DNA of 6,678 bases from an uncultured Eubacteriales bacterium (GTDB lineage: Bacteria; Bacillota; Clostridia; Oscillospirales; Oscillospiraceae), in the NCBI GenBank assembly GCA_902496595.1, contig CABVBV010000117.1, positions 1 to 6,678 on the forward strand, in the 5' to 3' direction. The notes below the pieces were generated by a model that was not told where the DNA came from, did not search any database, and saw only the letters and a program-made list of their open reading frames with translations. The position numbers were made by a program, and so were the translations under genes. Positions 1-6,000 of this stretch are shown here, piece after piece; within the stretch, counting starts at the first letter, position 1, and each line of letters opens with the position of its first letter.

Positions 1-1513
1 CCATGAGCGTGAACTTGGCGGCGAGGTTGCCGGACTGGTAGGACGAGTTGAAGCCAGAGCCGCGCATGGCGTGACCGCCGCAGAAATGCAGACCCGGCAG
101 GTGCTTCTCATTGTACATACACATGATCCTCGGCATCATGTTGTCCAGACCGGTGAGCAGGTAGCCGTATATGGCGCCCTGAGGTGCGCCCGTGTAGTGT
201 GCATAGGTGACGGGCGTACCGACTTCTATCTCCTCTATGGCGTCGCGGATCTTCGCGCCCGTGGCCTTCTCGAAACCGTCGATGAGGCAGTTCGCCATCT
301 TCTCTTTGACGTCGAAGTAGTTTTCCTCATTGGCCACGTCGGAGAAGAAATCGGAGAAGTACAGAGAGGTGAAATAGAGGATCGTCGTTCCCTTCGGAGA
401 ACAGTCGGGGAGCGCGGCGTTCAGGCAGACCGTTACCTGCGCCGGATTGTCTATGCTCTTCATACCGTGAAATTCTGCTTTGGTGTCGAGCGAATGGTAG
501 ATAAAGTAGCTGTAATCGTTGAGGCCCAGTTCCTCATGGGACTTGTTAAGGCCGAGGAACATGGATACGCCGCGACCGGCGAGAGCCCTGGCGTTGGCGA
601 GCTTGAGCTCCTCCTCGGGTATGTCGGCCTTGTCGACCATCTTGCCGTACACCAGATGCGGCGAGGCGTTGCTGACGACGTGCTCGGTGGCGACTTCCTT
701 GCCGTCGGCGAAGCGGACTCCGGCGACCTTGCCGTTTTTCGTTATGATGTGCTCGACCTCGGAGTTATACCAGATCTCGCCGCCCTTTTCGATGATGGTG
801 TCGGCCAGGGCGCAGCTTATGCCGTGGGAGCGGTTCTTGGGTATCTGCGCTCCGTGGGTGACGTAGAGGTTCACCATCATGGCGTAGTGCAGGAAGCTCA
901 GCTGATCCTCCGGAGTGCCCAGATACGACCAGTAGACGTTTATGATCTCCTGCGCCTTCTTGGGCATCTTGATGGCGTTCAGCACCTTGTCGATGGGGTA
1001 GGCGGCGACGCGCATGAAGTTCGGATACTCGCTCTTGAGCACGGCGGTGTCCGGGTTGCCGCGCATCTGGGTGAGGTAGGCCATGGCCCTGCGGCACTCG
1101 TCCGCAAGGGCGAAGAAAGTGGTCGTGGACTCGCGGCTGCCGGGGACGTAGGACTCCATCTTGTCAATGAAGTTCTGCACGCCGAAGGGCATGGAGTAGT
1201 CCTCGCCCGTGTCGAGGGTGATGGCCCTGTAAGCCTCGGGGACTGTGACGAACTCGATCTTGTCAAGCACGCCCAGCTCTTCAAAGAGCGCGTATAGGTT
1301 TCCGCTGTTGCCCGGGGTGCCGAAGTCGCACAGCTCGTGCAGCGAGGCCTCGAATTCGAAGCGTCCTCTGATGAAGCTGGTGGCGAAGCCTCCCGGAAGA
1401 TTGTGCCTCTCAGCGAGCAGCACCTTCTTGCCCGCGTCGGCCAGAGTGAGCGCCGCCGCAAGCCCGCCGTTGCCCGCGCCGATGACTACGGCGTCGTAGT
1501 GCAAAGCTGCCAA
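1..1513 (-). CDS. FAD-dependent oxidoreductase, phytoene desaturase/retinol saturase-like (C-terminus beyond window)
   Basis: Flavin-dependent amine-oxidase/phytoene-desaturase superfamily enzyme; substrate unknown. The reading frame is open for 504 codons to the window edge, so the C-terminus is missing, though probably only a short part of it. Seen in the translation: an N-terminal Rossmann dinucleotide-binding motif GAGNGG (residues 12-17) after a hydrophobic strand (DAVVIG), an acidic residue closing the second strand (LLAER, Glu35) that would bind the FAD ribose, then LPGGFATSF (39-47). Near the visible end, PGLHFCGGHAMRGSGFNSS resembles the C-terminal FAD-contacting segment of the family. 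No signal peptide or membrane segment is evident. The frame has an upstream in-frame TGA and no ATG before the Rossmann fold, so TTG at 1513 is the likely start; TTG at 1504 is the alternative. It is transcribed divergently from metF. Family assignment is firm. Carotenoid or retinoid chemistry is not implied, because many anaerobe members have unknown substrates. Confidence 0.88.
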   Translation of the reverse strand, partial: MAALHYDAVVIGAGNGGLAAALTLADAGKKVLLAERHNLPGGFATSFIRGRFEFEASLHELCDFGTPGNSGNLYALFEELGVLDKIEFVTVPEAYRAITLDTGEDYSMPFGVQNFIDKMESYVPGSRESTTTFFALADECRRAMAYLTQMRGNPDTAVLKSEYPNFMRVAAYPIDKVLNAIKMPKKAQEIINVYWSYLGTPEDQLSFLHYAMMVNLYVTHGAQIPKNRSHGISCALADTIIEKGGEIWYNSEVEHIITKNGKVAGVRFADGKEVATEHVVSNASPHLVYGKMVDKADIPEEELKLANARALAGRGVSMFLGLNKSHEELGLNDYSYFIYHSLDTKAEFHGMKSIDNPAQVTVCLNAALPDCSPKGTTILYFTSLYFSDFFSDVANEENYFDVKEKMANCLIDGFEKATGAKIRDAIEEIEVGTPVTYAHYTGAPQGAIYGYLLTGLDNMMPRIMCMYNEKHLPGLHFCGGHAMRGSGFNSSYQSGNLAAKFTLM

Positions 1514-1533
1514 ATCATATCACCATACCTTTC
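1514..1533 (-). promoter_or_regulatory. Ribosome binding site supporting a TTG start
   Basis: On the minus strand GGTGAT (1524-1519) lies 5 bases before the TTG at 1513. It matches the 3' half of the extended Shine-Dalgarno consensus (AGGAGGTGATC). A second, more distant candidate is GAAAGG (1533-1528), 14 bases from the TTG. Two nearby ATGs (1525-1523 and 1519-1517) are in other frames that stop after 3 and 10 codons, so they cannot start the oxidoreductase. The site therefore decides for TTG, unless the sequence has a frameshift here. Confidence 0.4.
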
Positions 1534-1543
1534 AGTCAAAATC

Positions 1544-1558
1544 TGTGGCCATACCACA
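1544..1558. promoter_or_regulatory. Inverted repeat TGTGG-N5-CCACA, candidate operator
   Basis: A perfect 5-bp dyad with a 5-bp spacer lies in the divergent intergenic region. It is directly downstream of the candidate -10 box of the leftward oxidoreductase gene and about 30 bp before its start codon. That is a typical position for a repressor operator. The dyad is visible; the regulatory role and the binding protein are inference, and a 5-bp arm can occur by chance. Confidence 0.3.
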
Positions 1559-1564
1559 AGTATA
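1559..1564 (-). promoter_or_regulatory. Candidate -10 box for the oxidoreductase gene
   Basis: The minus strand reads TATACT (1564-1559), 5 of 6 matches to TATAAT and 45 bases before the TTG start. At 17-bp spacing the -35 position reads TTCCCT (1587-1582), a poor match to TTGACA, so the promoter would be weak or activator-dependent. Confidence 0.3.
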
Positions 1565-1605
1565 TACTAGCCCGGCACAAAAGGGAATAGGAAAATTAAT
1601 TTTTT

Positions 1606-1629
1606 AACGCAAAAAATAGTTAGTGCGTT
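1606..1629. promoter_or_regulatory. Dyad AACGCA-N12-TGCGTT covering the met operon -35 region
   Basis: AACGCA (1606-1611) and TGCGTT (1624-1629) are perfect inverted arms 12 bases apart. They cover the expected -35 region of the rightward promoter (its -10 is at 1646). An activator or repressor of the met operon could bind here. This is inferred from position only; I do not recognise the motif. An adjacent 12-base palindrome AAAATTAATTTT (1592-1603) could be an AT-rich upstream element. Confidence 0.3.
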
Positions 1630-1642
1630 TTGGAAATGCTTA

Positions 1643-1651
1643 TGTTATACT
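1643..1651 (+). promoter_or_regulatory. Extended -10 promoter of the metF operon
   Basis: TGT-TATACT (1643-1651) is an extended -10 element: TG one base upstream of a 5-of-6 hexamer. No good TTGACA-like box lies 16-18 bp upstream; the nearest, TTAGTG (1620-1625), is 20 bp away. Extended -10 promoters tolerate this. Transcription would start near 1658, leaving a leader of only about 30 bases before the metF ATG. The region between the two divergent genes is strongly AT-rich compared with the flanking coding DNA. Confidence 0.6.
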
Positions 1652-1664
1652 ATCTAATTAGTAT
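1647..1664. promoter_or_regulatory. Dyad ATACTA-N6-TAGTAT over the -10 and start site
   Basis: Arms ATACTA (1647-1652) and TAGTAT (1659-1664) are perfectly complementary and flank the predicted transcription start of the met operon, with the left arm inside the -10 box. A repressor bound here would block RNA polymerase. AT-rich arms make chance occurrence more likely, so this is only a candidate. Confidence 0.3.
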
Positions 1665-1686
1665 TTTTTGAAGGGGAAGAAGCAAG

Positions 1687-2547
1687 ATGAAGATAAGCGA
1701 CATACTCAAAGAGGACAAAGTAACACTAACTTACGAGGTCTTTCCGCCGAGGAGAAACGACACCTACGAGTCCGTAGCTGAAAAGGCACACACGATAGCC
1801 GGGCTGCGTCCCGCGTTCATGAGCGTCACCTACGGCGCGGGCGGCGGCACGAGCGCATATACGGTGGAACTGGCCTCGGACATCTCCCAGCGCTTCGGCG
1901 TGGAGTCGCTGGCGCACCTCACCTGCGTGTCCTCGACGAGGGAACAGGTCGCAAAGGTGCTCCGAGAGCTCAAGGCCCACGGGGTCGAGAACATACTCGC
2001 GCTCAGGGGCGACATTCCGGCGGAAGGCCCCACCTGCCACGACTACAAATACGCGCCCGAGCTCGTGCGCGACATCAAGGCCCAGGGCGACTTCTGCGTC
2101 GGCGGCGCCTGCTATCCCGAGGGCCACCCCGAGGCGGGAGGGAAGCTCAACGACATCGAGCACCTCAAGGAGAAGGTGGACGCGGGCTGCGAGTTTCTCA
2201 TAACGCAGATGTTCTTCGACAACACGATATTCTATAACTTCCTCTACCACATCCGCGAGCGCGGCATAGAGGTTCCGGTCATCGCGGGCATCATGCCCGT
2301 GACGAACAAGAAGCAGGTCACGCGCATCACCCAGCTGTCGGGCAACTACCTGCCGGAGAAGTTCCGGGCCGTCGTCGACCGCTTCGGCGACAACCCCGCC
2401 GCCATGCACCAGGCGGGCGTGGCCTATGCCACGGGGCAGATAATCGACCTGATCGCCAACGGAGTGAACCACATCCACGTCTTCACCATGAACAAGCCCG
2501 AGGTCGCGCAGGGCATCCACGCGAGCCTCTCGGAGCTGCTCAAGTGA
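1687..2547 (+). CDS. metF: 5,10-methylenetetrahydrofolate reductase
   Basis: Cytoplasmic flavoprotein that reduces 5,10-methylene-tetrahydrofolate to 5-methyl-tetrahydrofolate, the methyl donor for MetH. At 286 residues it has the usual bacterial single-domain (beta-alpha)8 barrel length. Seen in the sequence: YEVFPPR (16-22), whose Glu17 aligns with the catalytic Glu28 of E. coli MetF; SVTYGAGG (46-53); HLTC (77-80); LALRGDIP (104-111), whose Asp109 corresponds to E. coli Asp120 near the flavin; GGACYPEGHPE; and ITQMFFDN and PVIAGIMP further on. The ATG is preceded by AAGGGG (1671-1676) with a 10-base gap. It is the first gene of a tight operon with the MetH reactivation protein and metH. 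I see no partner such as the MetV protein of acetogens, so it probably acts alone, with NAD(P)H as a likely reductant (inferred). Confidence 0.97.
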   Translation: MKISDILKEDKVTLTYEVFPPRRNDTYESVAEKAHTIAGLRPAFMSVTYGAGGGTSAYTVELASDISQRFGVESLAHLTCVSSTREQVAKVLRELKAHGVENILALRGDIPAEGPTCHDYKYAPELVRDIKAQGDFCVGGACYPEGHPEAGGKLNDIEHLKEKVDAGCEFLITQMFFDNTIFYNFLYHIRERGIEVPVIAGIMPVTNKKQVTRITQLSGNYLPEKFRAVVDRFGDNPAAMHQAGVAYATGQIIDLIANGVNHIHVFTMNKPEVAQGIHASLSELLK

Positions 2548-3200
2548 GCGCCGAGGCCCCGAACTGGCGGGAGATATTCCGCTACCTGGGTTACAAGAAC
2601 GGGGCGCGGCCCGAGGGCGCGGCTCTGGAGATGATAGAGAGAGCCGAGGCCGCGGTACGCGGCATGGCGGAGGCGAAGTGCGTCTACCAGCGCTTCCCTC
2701 TGAGTTTCCCCGGCGAAGGCGCGGTTCTGATAGGCGATATCCGCATTAAGAGCGCGGCGCTGCGCCGGAACCTCGAGGGCTGCTGCGGCGCATATCTCTT
2801 TGCAGCCACGCTCGGCGCGGACGTGGACAGGCTCATCTCCCGGCTCGCGGCGCTGGGGCACGTGAGCGAGGCCGCCGCCGCACAGGCCGCCGCCGCGGCG
2901 CTCATCGAGGACGTCTGCGACGAGGCGGGCGAGAGCATGAGCCGCATCGAAGGCGCGAAGGGCCGCAGGCTCCGGCCCCGGTTCAGCCCCGGCTACGGCG
3001 ACTTTTCGATAGAGCACCAGCGCGACATCACAGGCGTGCTGGAAACTGCGCGGCGCATCGGACTCACGGTCACGGACAGCCTCATGCTCGCACCCATGAA
3101 GTCCGTCACCGCCGTCATCGGCGTCACGGAGACCGAGGGCTGCACGGAAGCGGGCTGCGGGAACTGCGGCAAAAAAGACTGCGATTTCAGGAGGCTCTGA
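2544..3200 (+). CDS. Free-standing methionine synthase reactivation protein (MetH activation domain)
   Basis: A 218-residue protein matching the C-terminal AdoMet-binding activation domain of full-length MetH, encoded here separately. In that family, AdoMet is bound next to cob(II)alamin so that reductive methylation restores methylcobalamin. Key motif seen: RFSPGYGD (146-153), with Arg146, Gly150 and Tyr151 matching the RxxxGY AdoMet-binding signature. The N-terminal WREIFRYLGYKNG (8-20) is also typical of the stand-alone form. An alanine-rich helix spans about 108-122. The tail carries four cysteines, C-x4-C-x2-C-x4-C (200, 205, 208, 213), ending in DFRRL. The GTG start overlaps the metF stop by 4 bases (GTGA) and has GGAG (2532-2535) 8 bases upstream, suggesting translational coupling. 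It sits between metF and a metH that lacks this domain, so its partner is clear. Confidence 0.92.
   Translation: MSAEAPNWREIFRYLGYKNGARPEGAALEMIERAEAAVRGMAEAKCVYQRFPLSFPGEGAVLIGDIRIKSAALRRNLEGCCGAYLFAATLGADVDRLISRLAALGHVSEAAAAQAAAAALIEDVCDEAGESMSRIEGAKGRRLRPRFSPGYGDFSIEHQRDITGVLETARRIGLTVTDSLMLAPMKSVTAVIGVTETEGCTEAGCGNCGKKDCDFRRL
3189..3194 (+). promoter_or_regulatory. Strong ribosome binding site of metH
   Basis: AGGAGG, 7 bases before the metH ATG, lies inside the last codons of the reactivation gene. It fixes the start at 3202, one base after the preceding stop codon, and supports co-translation from a single mRNA. Confidence 0.85.
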
Positions 3201-3201
3201 A

Positions 3202-5598
3202 ATGGACATAAGGGAAATACTGGGCAAGCGCCGCCTCTTCCTGGACGGCGGCACGGGCACGAGCCTGCAAAAGATGGGTCTCAAGGCCGGAGAACGGCCC
3301 GAGACCTGGAACCTCCTGCACCCGGAGCGCATAGAGAGCCTGCACCGCGCCTACCTCGACGCGGGCGCGGACATCATCTACACCAACACCTTCGGAGCCA
3401 ACCGGCTCAAGTACCCCGAGGGAGGCGAGCTTTCCCTCGAGGAAGTCGTAAAATCGGCGGTCAAAATCGCAAAACGCGCCCAAACCGCCTGCGGACGTGA
3501 GGGCAGCTCCTGGGTCGCCTTGGACATCGGGCCGTCCGGGAAGCTGCTCAAGCCGCTTGGGGATTTGGACTTTGAGGACGCCGTGGCGCTCTTTGCCGAG
3601 GTCGTGAGATACGGCGCCGAGGCGGGCGCCGACCTCGTCGTCATCGAGACGATGGGAGACAGCTACGAGCTCAAGGCGGCGGTGCTGGCCGCGAAGGAGA
3701 ACTCGGGACTGCCGATAATCGCCACCTGCGCCTTCGACGAGAGGGCGCGGCTGCTGACAGGCGGCACGCCCGAGGCGGTGACGGCGCTGCTCGAGGGCCT
3801 GCGTGTGGACGCGCTGGGCTTAAACTGCGGCCTCGGCCCCCGGGAGATGCTGCCCATAGCCGAGCGCTTTGCAGCGGCCGCGAGCCTGCCCGTCGCCGCC
3901 GCGCCGAACGCGGGCTTGCCGTGGTCGGTGGAGGGCAGGACGGTCTTCGACCTCTCGCCCGGGGACTTCGCCGAGGGCATGGCGAGGATAGCCGGTGCGG
4001 GCGCACAGCTGCTGGGCGGCTGCTGCGGCACGACGCCGGAGCACATTGCGGCGATGGTAAAGCGCTGCCGCGACCTGCCCTTCGCGGAGCCGGCGAGAAA
4101 GCGCAGGACGGTCGTCAGCTCCTTCTCCACGGCGGTGGAGCTGGGCGCGGGCCCGGTAATCGTGGGCGAGCGGATAAACCCCACGGGCAAGCCGAGGCTC
4201 AAGGAGGCGCTGCGGACGGAGAACATGGACTATCTGCTCTCCGAGGGCGCGGCGCAGGAGGACGCGGGCGCACACATCCTGGACGTGAACGTCGGCCTGC
4301 CGGGCGTGGACGAGCCTGCCATGCTGGAGATGGCGGTCTGCGCCCTGCAGGGCGTCACGGGCCTGCCATTGCAGCTCGACAGTTCGGATGCGCGGGCGCT
4401 CGAGCGGGCCATGCGCCGCTACAACGGCAAGCCGATGATAAACTCCGTCAGCGCCAAGGCGGAGAGCATGGCGGCGGTGTTCCCGCTCATACAGAAATAC
4501 GGCGGCGTGGTCGTGGGCCTCGCGCTCGACGAGGGCGGCATACCGGAGACGCCCGAGGGCCGTGTCAGATGCGCGGAGCGAATATACGAGACGGCGGCGG
4601 AGTACGGCATAGCGCCCGAGGACGTGGTCATCGACACGCTGACGCTCACCGTGTCATCGGAGCCGCAGGCGGCGCAGACGACGCTCGAGGCCCTTAGACG
4701 CATACACGCAAAAGGCGGGCGCACTACGCTCGGCGTCTCGAACGTGAGCTTCGGCCTTCCTGCAAGGGAGAAGGTGAACTCGGCCTTCCTGACGCTGGCG
4801 CTCGAGGCGGGGCTGGACTGCGCCATCATGAACCCGCTCTCGGCGGCGATGATGAGCGCGTGGAGGGCCTTCGCCGTGCTGTCGGCGCGGGACGCAAGAT
4901 GCGAGGACTACATCGCGCACGAGTCGAACGCTGAGGCGAAGCCCCAGACGCCCACGGCGGGACTGACGCTCGGAGCCTGCATAGAGAAGGGCCTCGCGGA
5001 CGCGGCCTCGGCGGAGGCGAAGCGGCTCATCGCGGGAGGTTCGGAGCCGCTGGACGTCATCAATTCGGAGCTCATCCCGGCGCTCGACAGGGTCGGCAAG
5101 GGCTTCGAGACGGGCATGATCTACCTGCCCCAGCTGCTCATGAGCGCGGAGGCGGCGGGCGCGGCCTTCGAGGCGCTCAAGGCCGGGATGAAGGAGGACA
5201 AGGGCAGCGAGTACCCGGGAAAGATAGTCATTGCGACGGTGAAGGGCGATATCCACGACATAGGCAAGAACATCGTGCGCACGCTGCTCGAAAACTACGG
5301 CTTCGACGTGCGCGATCTGGGCAAGGACGTGCCGCCCGAGGCGGTGCTCGAGGCGGCGTCGCAGGAGGGCGTGCGGCTCGTCGGCCTCTCGGCGCTCATG
5401 ACGACGACTGTGGCCGCGATGGAGGAGACGATAGGGCTCCTGCGCGAGCGGCTGCCGGATGTCAAGATAATGGTAGGAGGCGCGGTGCTCACCGAGGACT
5501 ACGCAAAGCAGATAGGAGCGGACTTCTACGGCAAAGACGCCATGGCCTCGGTTCGCTATGCAAAAGAGGTCTGCGGCGACCGCAGACAGCATAAATAA
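3202..5598 (+). CDS. metH: Cobalamin-dependent methionine synthase, short form without activation domain
   Basis: Transfers the methyl group of methyl-tetrahydrofolate through cobalamin to homocysteine, giving methionine (cytoplasmic). Domains in order: homocysteine-binding barrel (about 1-295), with zinc-ligand cysteines Cys209 (GLNCG) and Cys274/Cys275 (GGCCGT); pterin-binding barrel (about 315-565), opening with VIVGERINPTGK (from 319) and containing LDSSD; helical cap (about 587-670, LLMSAEAAGAAFEAL); Rossmann cobalamin-binding domain (about 674-797), with D683-x-H685-x-x-G688 as the base-off/His-on motif, S730-x-L732 and G759-G760. All catalytic and binding motifs are intact. At 798 residues it lacks the roughly 350-residue AdoMet activation domain of E. 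coli MetH (about 1,230), as in Thermotoga maritima MetH; the preceding gene supplies that function. The next sizeable gene lies beyond a probable terminator, so metH likely ends the operon. Confidence 0.97.
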   Translation: MDIREILGKRRLFLDGGTGTSLQKMGLKAGERPETWNLLHPERIESLHRAYLDAGADIIYTNTFGANRLKYPEGGELSLEEVVKSAVKIAKRAQTACGREGSSWVALDIGPSGKLLKPLGDLDFEDAVALFAEVVRYGAEAGADLVVIETMGDSYELKAAVLAAKENSGLPIIATCAFDERARLLTGGTPEAVTALLEGLRVDALGLNCGLGPREMLPIAERFAAAASLPVAAAPNAGLPWSVEGRTVFDLSPGDFAEGMARIAGAGAQLLGGCCGTTPEHIAAMVKRCRDLPFAEPARKRRTVVSSFSTAVELGAGPVIVGERINPTGKPRLKEALRTENMDYLLSEGAAQEDAGAHILDVNVGLPGVDEPAMLEMAVCALQGVTGLPLQLDSSDARALERAMRRYNGKPMINSVSAKAESMAAVFPLIQKYGGVVVGLALDEGGIPETPEGRVRCAERIYETAAEYGIAPEDVVIDTLTLTVSSEPQAAQTTLEALRRIHAKGGRTTLGVSNVSFGLPAREKVNSAFLTLALEAGLDCAIMNPLSAAMMSAWRAFAVLSARDARCEDYIAHESNAEAKPQTPTAGLTLGACIEKGLADAASAEAKRLIAGGSEPLDVINSELIPALDRVGKGFETGMIYLPQLLMSAEAAGAAFEALKAGMKEDKGSEYPGKIVIATVKGDIHDIGKNIVRTLLENYGFDVRDLGKDVPPEAVLEAASQEGVRLVGLSALMTTTVAAMEETIGLLRERLPDVKIMVGGAVLTEDYAKQIGADFYGKDAMASVRYAKEVCGDRRQHK

Positions 5599-5599
5599 A

Positions 5600-5674
5600 G
5601 CTGAAGTATGATTTAAAGGGACGGTTATAATTGCCAAAGCGCTGACATTATAGTTTTTGGATTTCAGCCGTCCC
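5600..5674 (+). repeat. Nested inverted-repeat element just downstream of metH
   Basis: GGGACGG (5618-5624) and CCGTCCC (5668-5674) form a perfect 7-bp stem around a 43-base interior. Inside, TATAAT (5626-5631) can pair with ATTATA (5647-5652), and CCAAA (5634-5638) with TTTGG (5656-5660); these two pairings cross each other. GCTGAA (5600-5605) can also pair with TTCAGC (5663-5668), competing with the outer stem. It begins right after the metH stop codon. It could be a 3'-end structure of the met mRNA, a weak terminator or a small repeat unit. No U-tract follows (GGATAATGAT), so a simple intrinsic terminator is not supported. Confidence 0.4.
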
Positions 5675-5710
5675 GGATAATGATGCGCAAGTTTATACAA
5701 TAAGTGTTAA

Positions 5711-5746
5711 TGCAGCCGTCAAAAGCTCGGGCTTTTGACGGCTGCA
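5711..5746 (+). terminator. Perfect 16-bp hairpin, probable terminator of the met operon
   Basis: TGCAGCCGTCAAAAGC and its exact reverse complement flank a 4-base loop TCGG: a 16-bp perfect stem starting 113 bases after the metH stop. The stability and position fit transcription termination between metH and the downstream gene. The flank after the stem, CTATTATCATCTCATT, has scattered T's and no run, so classical Rho-independent release is not fully supported. It may act as a processing or 3'-stability hairpin, or in either orientation. Confidence 0.55.
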
Positions 5747-5796
5747 CTATTATCATCTCATTGGTCACTTTTTCGTCACAATTTGCTTTTGAAGCC

Positions 5797-5834
5797 TTGC
5801 AACTGTTGTATACAAACAACTAATGTGCTACAAA
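5797..5834 (+). promoter_or_regulatory. Candidate promoter for the surface-protein gene
   Basis: Two overlapping readings are possible. One is TTGTAT (5806-5811), 17 bp, then TACAAA (5829-5834) with an extended TG at 5826-5827. The other is TTGCAA (5797-5802), 18 bp, then TAATGT (5821-5826). Neither matches consensus strongly. Either would start transcription near 5832-5842 and give a leader of about 220 bases that contains the whole structured element at 5866-6000. Confidence 0.35.
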
Positions 5835-5845
5835 TGTAATACATT
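5806..5845. promoter_or_regulatory. Two short palindromes overlapping the candidate promoter
   Basis: TTGTATACAA (5806-5815) is a perfect 10-base palindrome. AATGTA-A-TACATT (5833-5845) is a perfect 6-bp dyad with a 1-base centre. One lies at the candidate -35 box and the other runs from the candidate -10 box to the start site, so they could be operators. The regulator is unknown, and AT-rich palindromes of this size may be chance. Confidence 0.3.
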
Positions 5846-5865
5846 GACGACGCAGCCGCACGGCC

Positions 5866-6000
5866 GCGCCGTTTTAATTATGACGGGAAAATCGCAAAAT
5901 GTCGGAGAATGAGGAGTATCGAGCCTTGTGCCTGAAATTAGGAGCTGCTGCAGGCGGCACATTTTGCGCATTCCGATACTGTCTGTATTTAAAACGGCGC
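5866..6000 (+). ncRNA. Candidate structured leader RNA with pseudoknot potential
   Basis: A 135-base element. The outer helix is exact over 12 bp: GCGCCGTTTTAA (5866-5877) with TTAAAACGGCGC (5989-6000). Inside it, CGCAAAATGT (5893-5902) pairs exactly with ACATTTTGCG (5959-5968). Stacked directly on that, GCC (5923-5925) and GCCTG (5930-5934) pair with CAGGCGGC (5951-5958), closing a 16-base loop. AGTATCG (5915-5921) is exactly complementary to CGATACT (5974-5980), a pairing that crosses the 10-bp helix as in an H-type pseudoknot. It ends 62 bases before the surface-protein start, so a 5'-leader regulatory role is the leading idea. I match it to no RNA family I know. Alternatives are a small inverted-repeat mobile element or a DNA-level structure; I see no target-site duplication. 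Confidence 0.45.

Noticed and set aside
71..1297. Long plus-strand open frame (408 codons) opposite the oxidoreductase
   Set aside because: Antisense shadow of a GC-rich gene. Its protein is low in recognisable motifs and rich in Val, Gly, His, Arg and Asp, while the opposite strand encodes a clear FAD enzyme.
1514..1686. S-box (SAM) riboswitch or T-box upstream of metF
   Set aside because: The leader after the predicted start is about 30 bases and none of the conserved motifs or a terminator/antiterminator pair is present.
1726..2520. Minus-strand open frame of 264 codons across metF
   Set aside because: Mirror frame of metF; no motif and no ribosome binding site, and metF is unambiguous.
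4654..5700. Minus-strand open frame of 348 codons across the 3' end of metH
   Set aside because: Arises from the high third-position GC of metH; the product is Arg/His/Leu-rich with no domain.
5823..5912. 29-codon frame starting at ATG 5823 as a leader peptide
   Set aside because: No Shine-Dalgarno upstream, and the ATG lies inside the candidate promoter, upstream of the likely transcript start.
5866..6000. Miniature inverted-repeat transposable element
   Set aside because: The ends are inverted repeats, but no direct target duplication flanks them, and the inner helices and crossing pairing fit RNA folding better. Not fully excluded without a copy count.
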